Positions 15,519 through 22,960 of a stretch of DNA of 64,000 nt are shown here, in pieces. How positions within the stretch are numbered: the first letter of the stretch is position 1; every line of letters starts with the position of its first letter. The stretch lies in assembly GCF_021531815.1 (NCBI RefSeq), contig NZ_JADYUM010000001.1, positions 124,001 through 188,000 on the forward strand. The letters are read 5' to 3'. The position numbers and the translations under genes are program-made. This DNA is from Pseudoflavonifractor phocaeensis. GTDB lineage: Bacteria > Bacillota > Clostridia > Oscillospirales > Oscillospiraceae. The notes beneath the pieces were generated by a model. That model made no database searches and was not told the DNA's origin. It saw only the letters and a program-made list of their open reading frames with translations.

Positions 15519-17325
15519 TTCTGCCCGCCTCCTTTTTCGGGATTGTGACCACAGCCGTGGTCCCATTGCCGGGGGCGCTGGTGATGGAAAGGGTCCCATT
15601 TACCATATTTTGTAGCCGCTCCCGCACATTCTTGATGCCGATATGCACCTTGCCGTCCTCCGGATACCGCTCGGGGTCAAACCCCACCCCGGTATCAATG
15701 ACCATGACAAGGTACGCCTCCTCCGTCTCCCGGGTGGAGATGGTGACGGAGCCGCCGCCCCGTTTCTTGGTCACTCCGTGCTTCACGGCGTTTTCCACCA
15801 GAGGCTGCACCGTCAGCGGAGGCAGCATAAAGTTGACGATGTCAATATCGTAGATGATCTCCAGCGTCTTGAACCGGATCTTTTCCAGGGAGAGGTAGGC
15901 CTGGATATGCTGATACTCCTCTTCAAAGGGGATGGGCTCTTTCTGCTCAATGGATTTCATGTTGTTGCGCAGATAGTCGGAAAACTTGTCCACCGTCTCC
16001 TGGGCCAGCTTGGGATCCCGGTCACAGAGATGGTAGATGGAATTGAGCACATTATAGATGAAGTGGGGCTGCAGCTGGCTGAGGGTGATGGCGATGCGGC
16101 TGTCCTCCAGTTCCCGCTCCATCTGCTTTGCCTGTATGGATCCCCGGTGGTCGATCACGATATTCCTGACTACCCCCACCATATACAGCACGAACAGCAG
16201 GGCAAACACGGCCTTTGTGCAGGTGCCGTGGGAATAGATGCTCCGGCCCACGCCGGCAATGTCCAGCAAAACAGCAGACAGCAGGAATATATGAGAAAGC
16301 AGGACGATATGGTTTTTCTTTTTCTGATGATACCATTCCACAGCGGTACAGGCGATCAGCAGCGGACAGAGTACCATCTGCGAGACCGCCCAACAGAAAC
16401 CCGTGTCGTAGATGACCGTAACGCCGATAAAAGACGACATAATCAGAGTGGCGTCCAGCAGGGCGGAGAGGAGCATGGCGGCATTCGCAGTTTTTCGCGG
16501 TATTCCCGTAAGGGTATCGCACACACTCAGACCCAGGCAATAGACGGCCAGCATCATACACAGCTGCCGGGCGTAGGTGTTGAATACGACCAGTTCACTG
16601 ACAAAAGAGATCCCAATGGTGTCCAGTATCACAAAGCCGCCCATAAAAAAGGTCAGCAGACCGCACTTCCACAAGCTGCCGCCCATCGGGACACGCAGAA
16701 AGCAGGAGGCCAGCGCCGCGCCCAGCAGAATCAGCGCCGTGATGACGAGCACAATTCCCACGATCTGGAGGGGAGAGCTGTAGGGTTTCAGGAAGGATTC
16801 CAATATATAAGATGTGTTGGGGGAACCATAGAGCGTGTTCAGAAAGTCCCGGTATGCGCTGCTGTTGCCATGGCTGTGTGGGTTATGCAGACGGAACTCC
16901 ACCTCGTCCTCTGTGGTAATGCCGGGAGACATAATATAGTTCCATCGGCTGCCGCACAAAGATGGCTCCAGGACAAGCCCCTTCTCTTCGTACTCTGATA
17001 TGGTGTCAATGGACAGAAATTCACCATTGAGGTAGCTGGTGACGCCGATGTGGTTCTGGTAGTAGTAAAGCCGCCCTCCACCCATACTGTCATAACTGAG
17101 ATGTCCCCGAAGAAACAGGTCTCCATTCAGAGCGTTCAAATCGGCATTGTCATTCAGCGGATACCATGTCTCTCCATCCCGGCTGTATTCCCCGGTAAAG
17201 GTCTGGAGCATCGGCTTGGACAGAGAGGACTGGTTGCTCTTCAGTATCATGGTAAGCAGGCAGGTGGCGGCAAGGAGGAATAAGATCAAGCTCACAAGCC
17301 AGTTGTATGTTCGTTTGCTTTTCAT
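15496..17325 (-). CDS. LytS-type membrane sensor histidine kinase
   Basis: A 609-residue kinase. A first membrane segment (WLVSLILFLLAATCLLTMI) precedes an extracellular sensor region of about 180 residues, followed by seven or so membrane helices in the 7TMR-DISM style (about 220-410). LQPHFIYNVLNSIYHLCD is the phospho-acceptor His box of the LytS (His_kinase) family and PPLTVQPLVENAVKHG with DTGVGF the ATPase N and G1 boxes. ATG 17325 has AAGGAG 7 nt upstream; a longer frame has no ribosome site. It pairs with the overlapping response regulator. The signal is unknown. Confidence 0.9.
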   Translation of the reverse strand: MKSKRTYNWLVSLILFLLAATCLLTMILKSNQSSLSKPMLQTFTGEYSRDGETWYPLNDNADLNALNGDLFLRGHLSYDSMGGGRLYYYQNHIGVTSYLNGEFLSIDTISEYEEKGLVLEPSLCGSRWNYIMSPGITTEDEVEFRLHNPHSHGNSSAYRDFLNTLYGSPNTSYILESFLKPYSSPLQIVGIVLVITALILLGAALASCFLRVPMGGSLWKCGLLTFFMGGFVILDTIGISFVSELVVFNTYARQLCMMLAVYCLGLSVCDTLTGIPRKTANAAMLLSALLDATLIMSSFIGVTVIYDTGFCWAVSQMVLCPLLIACTAVEWYHQKKKNHIVLLSHIFLLSAVLLDIAGVGRSIYSHGTCTKAVFALLFVLYMVGVVRNIVIDHRGSIQAKQMERELEDSRIAITLSQLQPHFIYNVLNSIYHLCDRDPKLAQETVDKFSDYLRNNMKSIEQKEPIPFEEEYQHIQAYLSLEKIRFKTLEIIYDIDIVNFMLPPLTVQPLVENAVKHGVTKKRGGGSVTISTRETEEAYLVMVIDTGVGFDPERYPEDGKVHIGIKNVRERLQNMVNGTLSITSAPGNGTTAVVTIPKKEAGRNEDHRVG

Positions 17326-17706
17326 ACAGAACTCCTTTTCAACCCAAGCAGGCTTCTTCAGAGAGCCGGCCTGCCGTTTCCGGCTGGCTACCCTTTCGTC
17401 ATGGCAGGGTGTAGCGCACATTGTAACCATTAGTATAGCAGGAAAGAATCTATTTGGCACTTATTTTTTCAAGCGCCATCAACCGTATGTGTCTGAGAGC
17501 CCTCCAAGCGGCTTATCGCCCCTGTGCCCGGGTAGATCAAGATGATGGGCAGTCCTTTCCGCGCAGCCTTCTTGATTTTTCTTTGCAACAGTTACAACAC
17601 CAATATCAGATTCATTATGACATTATGGAGTTTTTGTTTTATAGAACTCGGACAGTCACGATGTCCAAAGAATGTGCAGATGTTCATTTGTAACTCCTAT
17701 TTTATA
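17326..17706. other. Intergenic region upstream of the sensor kinase
   Basis: About 380 bp without a supported gene. A rightward frame at 17454-17693 lacks a ribosome site and recognisable motifs. A TATACT on the minus strand near 17432 may be the -10 box of the kinase promoter, but its -35 is poor. Confidence 0.35.
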
Positions 17707-17807
17707 TAGTGATTTGTCACTAATAATATACCATATTTCCGCGGGTTAGTGAAATATCGCTAATAGGAGCGCCTCCATTCGTTTATCATATCAATAGTGA
17801 TAAATCG
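17707..17807 (+). promoter_or_regulatory. Repeated operator upstream of the XRE regulator
   Basis: Three related sites: TAGTGA-TTTG-TCACTA (17707-17722, perfect dyad), TTAGTGAAATATCGCTAA (17746-17763, near dyad) and TAGTGATAAATCG (17795-17807). Tandem dyads just before a helix-turn-helix gene suggest autoregulation in the manner of phage repressors. Confidence 0.65.
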
Positions 17808-17822
17808 ACCGGAGGCTTTCAA

Positions 17823-18065
17823 ATGAACACCAGAGAAGCAATAGCCAATCGAATACGGCAGCTCTGTAAAGAACGCGGCATCACCCCAAATGGGCTGAGC
17901 AATCTCGCCGCAGTTCCGCAAGCTACGGTGAAAAGTATCCTTAACGGCGAAAGCCAGAACCCGGGGACGGTAACGATTAAAAAGCTATGTGATGGATTGG
18001 AGATCACATTGGGCGAATTCTTCTCCACTCCGGAATTTAATGAGTTGGAACAGGAAATAAAGTAA
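17823..18065 (+). CDS. XRE-family helix-turn-helix regulator
   Basis: An 80-residue Cro/CI-type protein. Helix-turn-helix: EAIANRIRQLCKERGITPNG, LSNLAAVPQATVKSILNGES, then TIKKLCDGLEITLGEFF, which is the usual XRE end. GGAGG lies 7 nt before the ATG. It is the last gene before the right end of the element, and reads towards the att site on the plus strand. A repressor at the edge of an element commonly sets its quiescent state; whether it controls the recombinase 14 kb away (but neighbouring in the circle) is open. Confidence 0.88.
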   Translation: MNTREAIANRIRQLCKERGITPNGLSNLAAVPQATVKSILNGESQNPGTVTIKKLCDGLEITLGEFFSTPEFNELEQEIK

Positions 18066-18103
18066 CAGGCAACAGCAGATTGATTGAACTGCCGTTGCCT
18101 GTT
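18064..18103 (+). terminator. Terminator of the XRE gene
   Basis: AACAGGCAACAGCAG / CTGCCGTTGCCTGTT form a 15-bp stem with one mismatch, then TTTATATTTG. It begins at the stop codon. Confidence 0.85.
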
Positions 18104-18219
18104 TTATATTTGATGTAAAACAGCGACCACCGACTTTTAATAGCCGGCGGGCGCGATTGTTCCTATTTTCACGAAGTAAAACATTGCCCCACGCGTATTG
18201 CGTCGAACAAGGCCTTTCC

Positions 18220-18393
18220 TCAGCTACCCAGTCGTTTTCCGAGTTCAGTTATGTACTGGATTGCTCTTTCTTCAACTGTCAATGATTTCAATAGCGGGTC
18301 GCCTTCCCTTATTCTCATGGTGCGCCGAATCTCCTTTGGGATCACGACCCGTCCCAGATCGTCGATCCGGCGCACGATCCCTGTTGCTTTCAT
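18220..18393 (-). CDS. spoVT: SpoVT 5' half: truncated AbrB-type DNA-binding domain with an element-encoded tail
   Basis: The product is 57 residues. It starts MKATGIVRRIDDLGRVVIPK and continues EIRRTMRIREGDPL, which is the highly conserved SpoVT/AbrB N terminus; after the att core the frame runs into element sequence (LKSLTVEERAIQYITELG) and stops. GGAGGG lies 9 nt before ATG 18393. The second half of the swapped-hairpin fold and the GAF domain are missing, so the short protein is probably not a working regulator. The rest of the gene is at 1889-2338. The tail residues become the C terminus of the recombinase in the excised circle. Confidence 0.93.
   Translation of the reverse strand: MKATGIVRRIDDLGRVVIPKEIRRTMRIREGDPLLKSLTVEERAIQYITELGKRLGS
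18293..18300 (-). other. Attachment-site core at the spoVT 5' side of the element
   Basis: Minus-strand GACCCGCT, preceded by spoVT (AGGGAAGGC) and followed by the element arm ATTGAAATCATTGACAGT. With the arm at the other end this makes the dyad CAATAG-N10-CTATTG inside the larger half-sites. Confidence 0.9.
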
Positions 18394-18437
18394 ATTACAA
18401 ATCCCTCCAGTGGCTCTGTATTTTGGTAAGCAAAACC

Positions 18438-18466
18438 TAGTATCCGCAGGAATTGTTGCGCTATGC
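18438..18466 (-). promoter_or_regulatory. Sigma-G-like promoter of spoVT
   Basis: On the minus strand GCATA (18466-18462), a 17-nt gap and GATACTA (18444-18438) match the forespore sigma-G pattern (GHATR and CATNHTA) with one mismatch in the -10. The expected start is about 40 nt before the ATG. spoVT is sigma-G controlled in B. subtilis (established), which fits. Confidence 0.6.
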
Positions 18467-18715
18467 AGGATTTTGCCTGGGTATGTTTTCCGAATCCGTA
18501 CCCCAAATTCCAGACAAATCAAACTGCGCCTCAGGCCATGCACAGGCTGTTTTTATGCGCCCCCGGGGACAAAGTACCGCGTCCCGGCCCAAACGGTCCT
18601 TCCGGTCTTTTCACTCCAGCCTGTCGTTTTCGGGCAAGATAGACACTCAAACACTCCAGCTGCAGAAAAAATCCTGATTCTTCCGTTCTGACATATCAAT
18701 TTGCCTCCTTTAGCA

Positions 18716-18850
18716 CATTGCGAAGCGGGTAGAGGTCTACCGGGACTACAAACTGCACATTGATTTCAACATTGACTTTGAGCAGTTCAGCTGGGCATGG
18801 ACATCATTGCCATCGCCACATAAAGCGAAAACCTCACTCCCGAAGGAGTG
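18716..18850 (+). pseudogene. C-terminal remnant of another serine recombinase
   Basis: Reading from about 18716, HIAKRVEVYRDYKLHIDFNI followed by DFEQF matches the typical C-terminal end of Tn4451/TndX-type serine recombinases. It is followed by unrelated codons into the terminator. No other part of such a gene is present nearby. It points to an older element that was inserted upstream of spoVT. Confidence 0.6.
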
Positions 18851-18859
18851 AGGTTTTCG
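18826..18859. terminator. Intrinsic terminator upstream of tRNA-Ala
   Basis: A 15-bp perfect stem CGAAAACCTCACTCC / GGAGTGAGGTTTTCG with a CGAA loop. On the minus strand it can end the tRNA-Ala transcript, whose 3' end is at 18878. Confidence 0.85.
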
Positions 18860-18877
18860 TTCACAATCTCTTTGTGA

Positions 18878-18953
<76 letters not shown>

Positions 18954-19002
18954 ATATTTATTTTTCAGTGGATTTTCCATCCAGCACTCAAGTGCAGGTG
19001 TT

Positions 19003-19030
19003 ATTATACCATATTTCTCTCTCTTGTCAA
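19003..19030 (-). promoter_or_regulatory. Promoter of tRNA-Ala copy 1
   Basis: TTGACA (19030-19025), a 16-nt gap and TATAAT (19008-19003) on the minus strand: full consensus boxes about 50 nt before the tRNA. Confidence 0.85.
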
Positions 19031-19106
19031 CCCCTAAAATTTCTTTTCTTTCCGTGTTATAATAGAATCATACGCACAGGTTCTCGTTCGCCAAACTGTT
19101 GAAGCG

Positions 19107-19130
19107 AGGAGGTGTGCCGGGTCCGCCCGG
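19107..19130 (+). promoter_or_regulatory. Unusual ribosome site: SD and start separated by a small hairpin
   Basis: AGGAGGTG (19107-19114) is 25 nt from ATG 19140, too far for normal use. The hairpin CCGGG-TCCG-CCCGG (19117-19130) lies between and, if folded, brings the spacing to about 11 nt. There is no other Shine-Dalgarno near the start supported by homologues. Confidence 0.45.
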
Positions 19131-19139
19131 CAACGAGCT

Positions 19140-19757
19140 ATGGGATATTTTCCTTTTTTTATGGAGCTGGACGGTCAGCCGGGACTCATTGTCGGTGGGG
19201 GGACGGTGGCCCTGCGGAAGGTGCAGAAGCTGCTGCCCTACGGCCCCCGCCTCACGGTTGTCTCCCCCCATATTCTGCCGGAGCTGGAACAGGTCCCGGG
19301 TCTCATTCTATCCCGGCGTGAGTTTTCTCCCGACGATCTGGCGGGCGTCTTTTTTGCGGTCGCGGCCACCGACGACCAGGTCCTCAACCGCACAGTCTCC
19401 GCCCTTTGCCGGGCACGCAATATTCCGGTAAACGCAGTGGACGACCGGGATGCCTGCTCTTTTCTGTTCCCCGCCCTGGTCAAGCGCGGCGGTCTGTCTG
19501 TGGGGATTTCTACCAGCGGCGCCAGCCCTACCGCCGCCATCTGGCTGAAGGAGCAGATAAACGCACTCCTCCCGGAGCGTTTTGACCGTATTCTCGACTG
19601 GCTGGAAGAGCAGCGCCCCCGCTTGAAATCTCTCATCCCCGGGGAAGTCCAGCGTTCCCGCCTGTTTGCCGCGTTATTCACCGCCTGTCTGGATCAGGGC
19701 AGACCGCTGACCGAAGCGGAATTTTTGGAACTGCTGCAGGAGGAGGGATTGAAATGA
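19140..19757 (+). CDS. Precorrin-2 dehydrogenase / sirohydrochlorin ferrochelatase-type protein (Met8/SirC family)
   Basis: A 205-residue protein of siroheme synthesis, oxidising precorrin-2 to sirohydrochlorin with NAD; some members also insert iron. GLIVGGGTVALRKVQKLLPYG is the Rossmann NAD-binding start, AATDDQVLN and VNAVDDRDACSFLFPA contain the conserved Asp of the active site, and SVGISTSGASPTAAIWLKEQ is the signature of the dimerisation domain. The C-terminal helical domain is present. It overlaps the next gene by 4 nt (ATGA), so the two are coupled. Confidence 0.92.
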   Translation: MGYFPFFMELDGQPGLIVGGGTVALRKVQKLLPYGPRLTVVSPHILPELEQVPGLILSRREFSPDDLAGVFFAVAATDDQVLNRTVSALCRARNIPVNAVDDRDACSFLFPALVKRGGLSVGISTSGASPTAAIWLKEQINALLPERFDRILDWLEEQRPRLKSLIPGEVQRSRLFAALFTACLDQGRPLTEAEFLELLQEEGLK

Positions 19758-21217
19758 CTGCCGGATGCGTCTATCTTATTGGCGCGGGCTGCGGCCCCGC
19801 GGACCTCATCACCTTGCGTGGAATGGAGCGTCTGGGCCGCTGTGACGCCGTGGTCTATGATGACCTAATCGACTCTAAGCTGCTGGAATTGGCCCCACCC
19901 AAGGCGCAGCGCATCTATATGGGCAAACGGCAGGGGCGGCACTCCGCCCCTCAGTCTGAGATCAACGAGACACTGATCTCCCTCGCCCGTGAGGGCAAGC
20001 GGGTGGCCCGTCTCAAGGGCGGAGACCCCTTTGTCTTCGGCCGGGGCGGCGAGGAGATCTTGGCCCTTCAGGCCGCCGGCATCTCCTATGAGGAGATTCC
20101 CGGCATCTCCTCCGCCATTGCGATCCCCGCCCTGGCCGGCATCCCCGTCACTCACCGTGGGATCAGTCAGAGCGTTCACATCGTCACCGGACACACCGCC
20201 CGCACCCCTGACAGTCTGCCGGACCAGTTGGGGCAGCTGGCCAAGCTGGATGGGACTCTGGTTTTTCTCATGGGGCTGAGCCAGCTCTCCAAACTGGCAG
20301 ACGGGCTGATGGCAGCCGGGAAAGCGCCCTCCACCCCGGCGGCGGTCATCTCCGGCGGAAACGCCCCCCATCCCGCCACGGTGCGGGGCACGCTGGATTC
20401 CATTACCCAACTTGCCCGTGAAGTGCAGCCCCCTGCCGTCATCGTGGTGGGACCGGTGGCGGCCATGGACCTGTCCCCCACCCTGTCCGGCCCTCTTGGG
20501 GGAATACGGGTGGGGATCACCGGGACCGCCGCTGTCACCGGGCGGCTGGAAGCGGCATTAACCGATCTGGGCGCCGCGGTGGTCCAGGCCGAACGCACCC
20601 TGCTGCGGACATTGGAACCGGACCTCTCTTTCCTGCGCGACGAACACCAGCGTTGGCTGGTCTTTACCAGCGCCAACGGGGTAGAGCTGTTCTTCCGGCT
20701 TCTGTGGGAACAGCAAGTGGACCTGCGCCGGCTCCATCCCTGTAAATTCGCCGTGATCGGTGCTGCCACCGGGGCCGCTCTGGCACGGCACGGCTTCCAG
20801 GCCGACCTGTGCCCGCCGGAATACACCAGCCGGGGGTTGGGCCTGGCGCTGCGGAAGCAAGCAAAACCGGAGGAAGAATTGCTCCTCCTCCGGTCTTTCC
20901 AGGGTTCTCCCGTCCTTCCCGCCCTGCTGCGGGAGCAGGATCTCGACGTTCGGGAAATCCCTCTTTACGATTTACAGTCAGACCCCGACCTGACTTCCTG
21001 CGATCTCTCCCAGCTGGATTACCTCACCTTCTCCAGCGCCAGCGGCGTAGAGCTGTTCTTTCGGCGGTATGGCAGGGTCCCCTCCCAGGTCAAATGCGTC
21101 TGTATTGGGGGAATCACGGCACAGGCGCTGCTGGACCGGGGCGGCCCCGTCCCCCTGGTCCCCATGGACACCTCCGTGCAGGGAATGGTCCGGGCCATCC
21201 TGGCTGACCGCGCTTAG
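19754..21217 (+). CDS. Fused uroporphyrinogen-III C-methyltransferase / uroporphyrinogen-III synthase
   Basis: 487 residues with two enzymes. Residues 1-245 are the SAM-dependent methyltransferase (CobA/SUMT): VYLIGAGCGPADLITLRG, DDLID, GKRQGRH, LKGGDPFVFGRGGEE and IPALAGIPVTHRG are its conserved boxes. Residues 250-487 are HemD, which closes the tetrapyrrole ring (VFTSANGVELFF, AVIGAATGAALARHG, LTFSSASGVELFF). With the upstream dehydrogenase it forms the route from hydroxymethylbilane to sirohydrochlorin. CobA-HemD fusion is common in Clostridia. The stop overlaps the convergent binding-protein gene by 4 bp. Confidence 0.93.
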   Translation: MTAGCVYLIGAGCGPADLITLRGMERLGRCDAVVYDDLIDSKLLELAPPKAQRIYMGKRQGRHSAPQSEINETLISLAREGKRVARLKGGDPFVFGRGGEEILALQAAGISYEEIPGISSAIAIPALAGIPVTHRGISQSVHIVTGHTARTPDSLPDQLGQLAKLDGTLVFLMGLSQLSKLADGLMAAGKAPSTPAAVISGGNAPHPATVRGTLDSITQLAREVQPPAVIVVGPVAAMDLSPTLSGPLGGIRVGITGTAAVTGRLEAALTDLGAAVVQAERTLLRTLEPDLSFLRDEHQRWLVFTSANGVELFFRLLWEQQVDLRRLHPCKFAVIGAATGAALARHGFQADLCPPEYTSRGLGLALRKQAKPEEELLLLRSFQGSPVLPALLREQDLDVREIPLYDLQSDPDLTSCDLSQLDYLTFSSASGVELFFRRYGRVPSQVKCVCIGGITAQALLDRGGPVPLVPMDTSVQGMVRAILADRA

Positions 21218-22149
21218 CGCTCCGGATACAGAATATCCGCCAGATTTTGGTATGCCTCCCCCCAGCGGGCGTTGGGCTTCAGATTATACAGCTGGTGGTC
21301 CATCACATGATAGCGCCCCTCCTTCACGGCGGTGAGGCTCTGCCAGGCCGGGTCCGATAAAAGAGTCCGGTCCAGCGTCTCCTGGGCGGCGGTGGGGTCC
21401 GCTCCCTGGAGAACCACAAAAATGAACCGGGGATCGGCATCCAAGATAGCCTCCATGCTCAGTTCCTCCAGCAGGCCGGTCTCGCTGTCCGCCACGTTGA
21501 CACAGTCCAGATCGGCCAGCATCTCCCCCAGCACACTGTCCTGGCTGTTTTTCACCTTGCAGCTGGAGCCCGTGGCCCGCACATAGAGCACCGTGGGCCG
21601 ACTGCCATCCGCCCGGTCAATGGCCGCCTGACGCTGCTCCTCCAGGTCCTGGCCGTATTTCACATAGTTCTCCCGCTGACCGGTGATCTGGGTACAGACG
21701 TCCAGCATCCGGAGGTAATCGCCAAAATCGGCCACCTTAAAATAGGCCACGTTGAGGCCGCTGCCCTCCAGCGCCTCCAACAGGTCGACCTGGGCCCCGG
21801 TGTTGGCGCTGGCCAGGACCAGATCGGGCTGCGAGGCCAGCAGAAGCTCTAAATTGGGCTCCTTGATCTCGCCCAGGTCGGCCACTGTCTGGTCCAGTCC
21901 CAGGTCGAAGCTGGTCCAGGTATCGTGGGCCGCCGCCACCAACGTCTCTTTTCCGCCTGCCAGACACCAGATGTCCGCAAAGCTGCCGATCAGCGCGGCC
22001 ACTCGCTTCGGCTCGTCCACCGTCACGGCACGGCCCAGATCGTCGGTAAACGTCACCCCCTTTTCCGCCGCAGTGGGCTCACTTTTCGCGGTTCCCCCGC
22101 AGCCTGCCAGCAAAAATGCCGTCAATATAAAACACAACAACTTTCGCAT
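21214..22149 (-). CDS. ABC transporter substrate-binding lipoprotein, iron-siderophore/cobalamin type
   Basis: About 311 residues. The N terminus is a lipoprotein signal (MRKLLCFILTAFLLAGC), so the protein is anchored on the outer face of the membrane. RVAALIGSFADIWCLAGG, PDLVLASANTG and the C-terminal VKEGRYHVMDHQLYNL are typical for PBP2 proteins of the BtuF/FhuD class. AGGAGG precedes ATG 22149. No permease or ATPase gene is adjacent, so its transporter lies elsewhere. Nearness to siroheme genes suggests tetrapyrrole or iron import, which is inference. Confidence 0.85.
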   Translation of the reverse strand: MRKLLCFILTAFLLAGCGGTAKSEPTAAEKGVTFTDDLGRAVTVDEPKRVAALIGSFADIWCLAGGKETLVAAAHDTWTSFDLGLDQTVADLGEIKEPNLELLLASQPDLVLASANTGAQVDLLEALEGSGLNVAYFKVADFGDYLRMLDVCTQITGQRENYVKYGQDLEEQRQAAIDRADGSRPTVLYVRATGSSCKVKNSQDSVLGEMLADLDCVNVADSETGLLEELSMEAILDADPRFIFVVLQGADPTAAQETLDRTLLSDPAWQSLTAVKEGRYHVMDHQLYNLKPNARWGEAYQNLADILYPER

Positions 22150-22275
22150 TCTGTTCTCCTCCTTTTCCACTTCCAACCGGCTCCCTTGTAGTTTATCCTG
22201 CTGATCGGATTTCTAACGTCAGCGCACGGCACAACCTGCCGCATTCTTATTCCTCTGCTTTAGAAAAAGAAAAGA

Positions 22276-22305
22276 AAAACCTGTAACTTTTCAGTTACAG
22301 GTTTT
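22276..22305 (-). terminator. Terminator of tRNA-Ala copy 2
   Basis: A 13-bp stem AAAACCTGTAACT / AGTTACAGGTTTT with a 4-nt loop directly past the CCA end (minus strand). Confidence 0.85.
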
Positions 22306-22307
22306 CT

Positions 22308-22383
<76 letters not shown>

Positions 22384-22429
22384 ATTTTGTTGCCGAGCCG
22401 AAACTGCCGTGTCGTTCAGCGCAAGTAAT

Positions 22430-22458
22430 ATCTTATCAGATATTGTCGAGTTTGTCAA
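22430..22458 (-). promoter_or_regulatory. Promoter of tRNA-Ala copy 2
   Basis: TTGACA (22458-22453), 17-nt gap, TAAGAT (22435-22430) on the minus strand, about 45 nt before the tRNA. Confidence 0.8.
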
Positions 22459-22499
22459 TCCCAAATTTTAATTTTTTCATTTTTGTTTTCCGTTTGAAA

Positions 22500-22529
22500 A
22501 AACCGCCGCAGCTTTCGCTGCGGCGGTTT
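22500..22529 (-). terminator. Terminator of rpsU
   Basis: A 13-bp perfect stem AAACCGCCGCAGC / GCTGCGGCGGTTT, followed on the minus strand by TTTTTTC. Confidence 0.9.
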
Positions 22530-22534
22530 ACGGC

Positions 22535-22717
22535 TTAGTAGAACTTCTTGCGGTTCTTGCGGGCAGCCTCAGACTTCTTGCGGCGCTTGACGCTGGGGCT
22601 CTCGTAATGCTCACGCTTACGGACCTCGGCCAGCACGCCGGACTTGGCGCAGCTGCGCTTGAAGCGCTTCAGGGCGCTCTCCAGAGACTCGTTCTCTCTG
22701 ACACGGACTTCAGACAT
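22535..22717 (-). CDS. rpsU: 30S ribosomal protein S21
   Basis: A 60-residue, very basic protein: [20 protein letters not shown] followed by [17 protein letters not shown] is the S21 signature. It binds late to the small subunit and aids initiation. GGAGGGAGGG lies upstream of ATG 22717. It is a single-gene unit with its own terminator. Confidence 0.97.
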   Translation of the reverse strand: MSEVRVRENESLESALKRFKRSCAKSGVLAEVRKREHYESPSVKRRKKSEAARKNRKKFY

Positions 22718-22847
22718 TTATATTTCCCTCCCTCCGGCGCGGCGGGGCGTCCCCTGCCACGTAAGGGCCATATTTATGGCTTTAACAGTGATATTATATT
22801 CATTTTTCGCCGCTCTGTCAAGAGGAGATTTATGAACGGGGTGTAAA

Positions 22848-22960
22848 TTACGCCTGGGGCTTGAAGATCAGGCTCACCAGCTTGCCCTTGACCACGATAG
22901 ACTTCACCAGCTTCATGCCCTCCGCCAGCTTGGCCACCTTGGGATCGGCCAGGGCGGCAG
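22848..22960 (-). repeat. Displaced duplicate of the leuS 3' end
   Basis: 113 bp that repeat the last 37 codons of leuS (23106-23218) with only a few changes; it still encodes [20 protein letters not shown] and the LeuRS C terminus with its stop. The frame runs on upstream into the 145-bp intervening sequence as a 73-codon ORF (22848-23069) with no good start. It is best read as a duplicated end, not a gene. Confidence 0.9.

Larger units (their letters stand above)
2337..18299 (-). mobile_element. Skin-like intervening element inserted in spoVT (15,962 bp)
   Basis: The element is bounded by the 8-bp repeat GACCCGCT and splits spoVT between codons 31 and 32. It holds its own large serine recombinase reading out into spoVT, small ORFs, a tyrosine-recombinase-like gene, a structured non-coding region, a GHKL ATPase, an Arc-type regulator, an SLH surface protein, a two-component system and an XRE regulator. 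Joining the two ends gives a dyad of two 25-nt half-sites with 21 of 25 identical bases centred on GA, as expected for attP of a serine integrase; the joined spoVT gives an intact 180-codon frame. Developmental excision is inferred from this architecture and from the known skin-type systems; it is not shown by the sequence alone. Confidence 0.93.
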
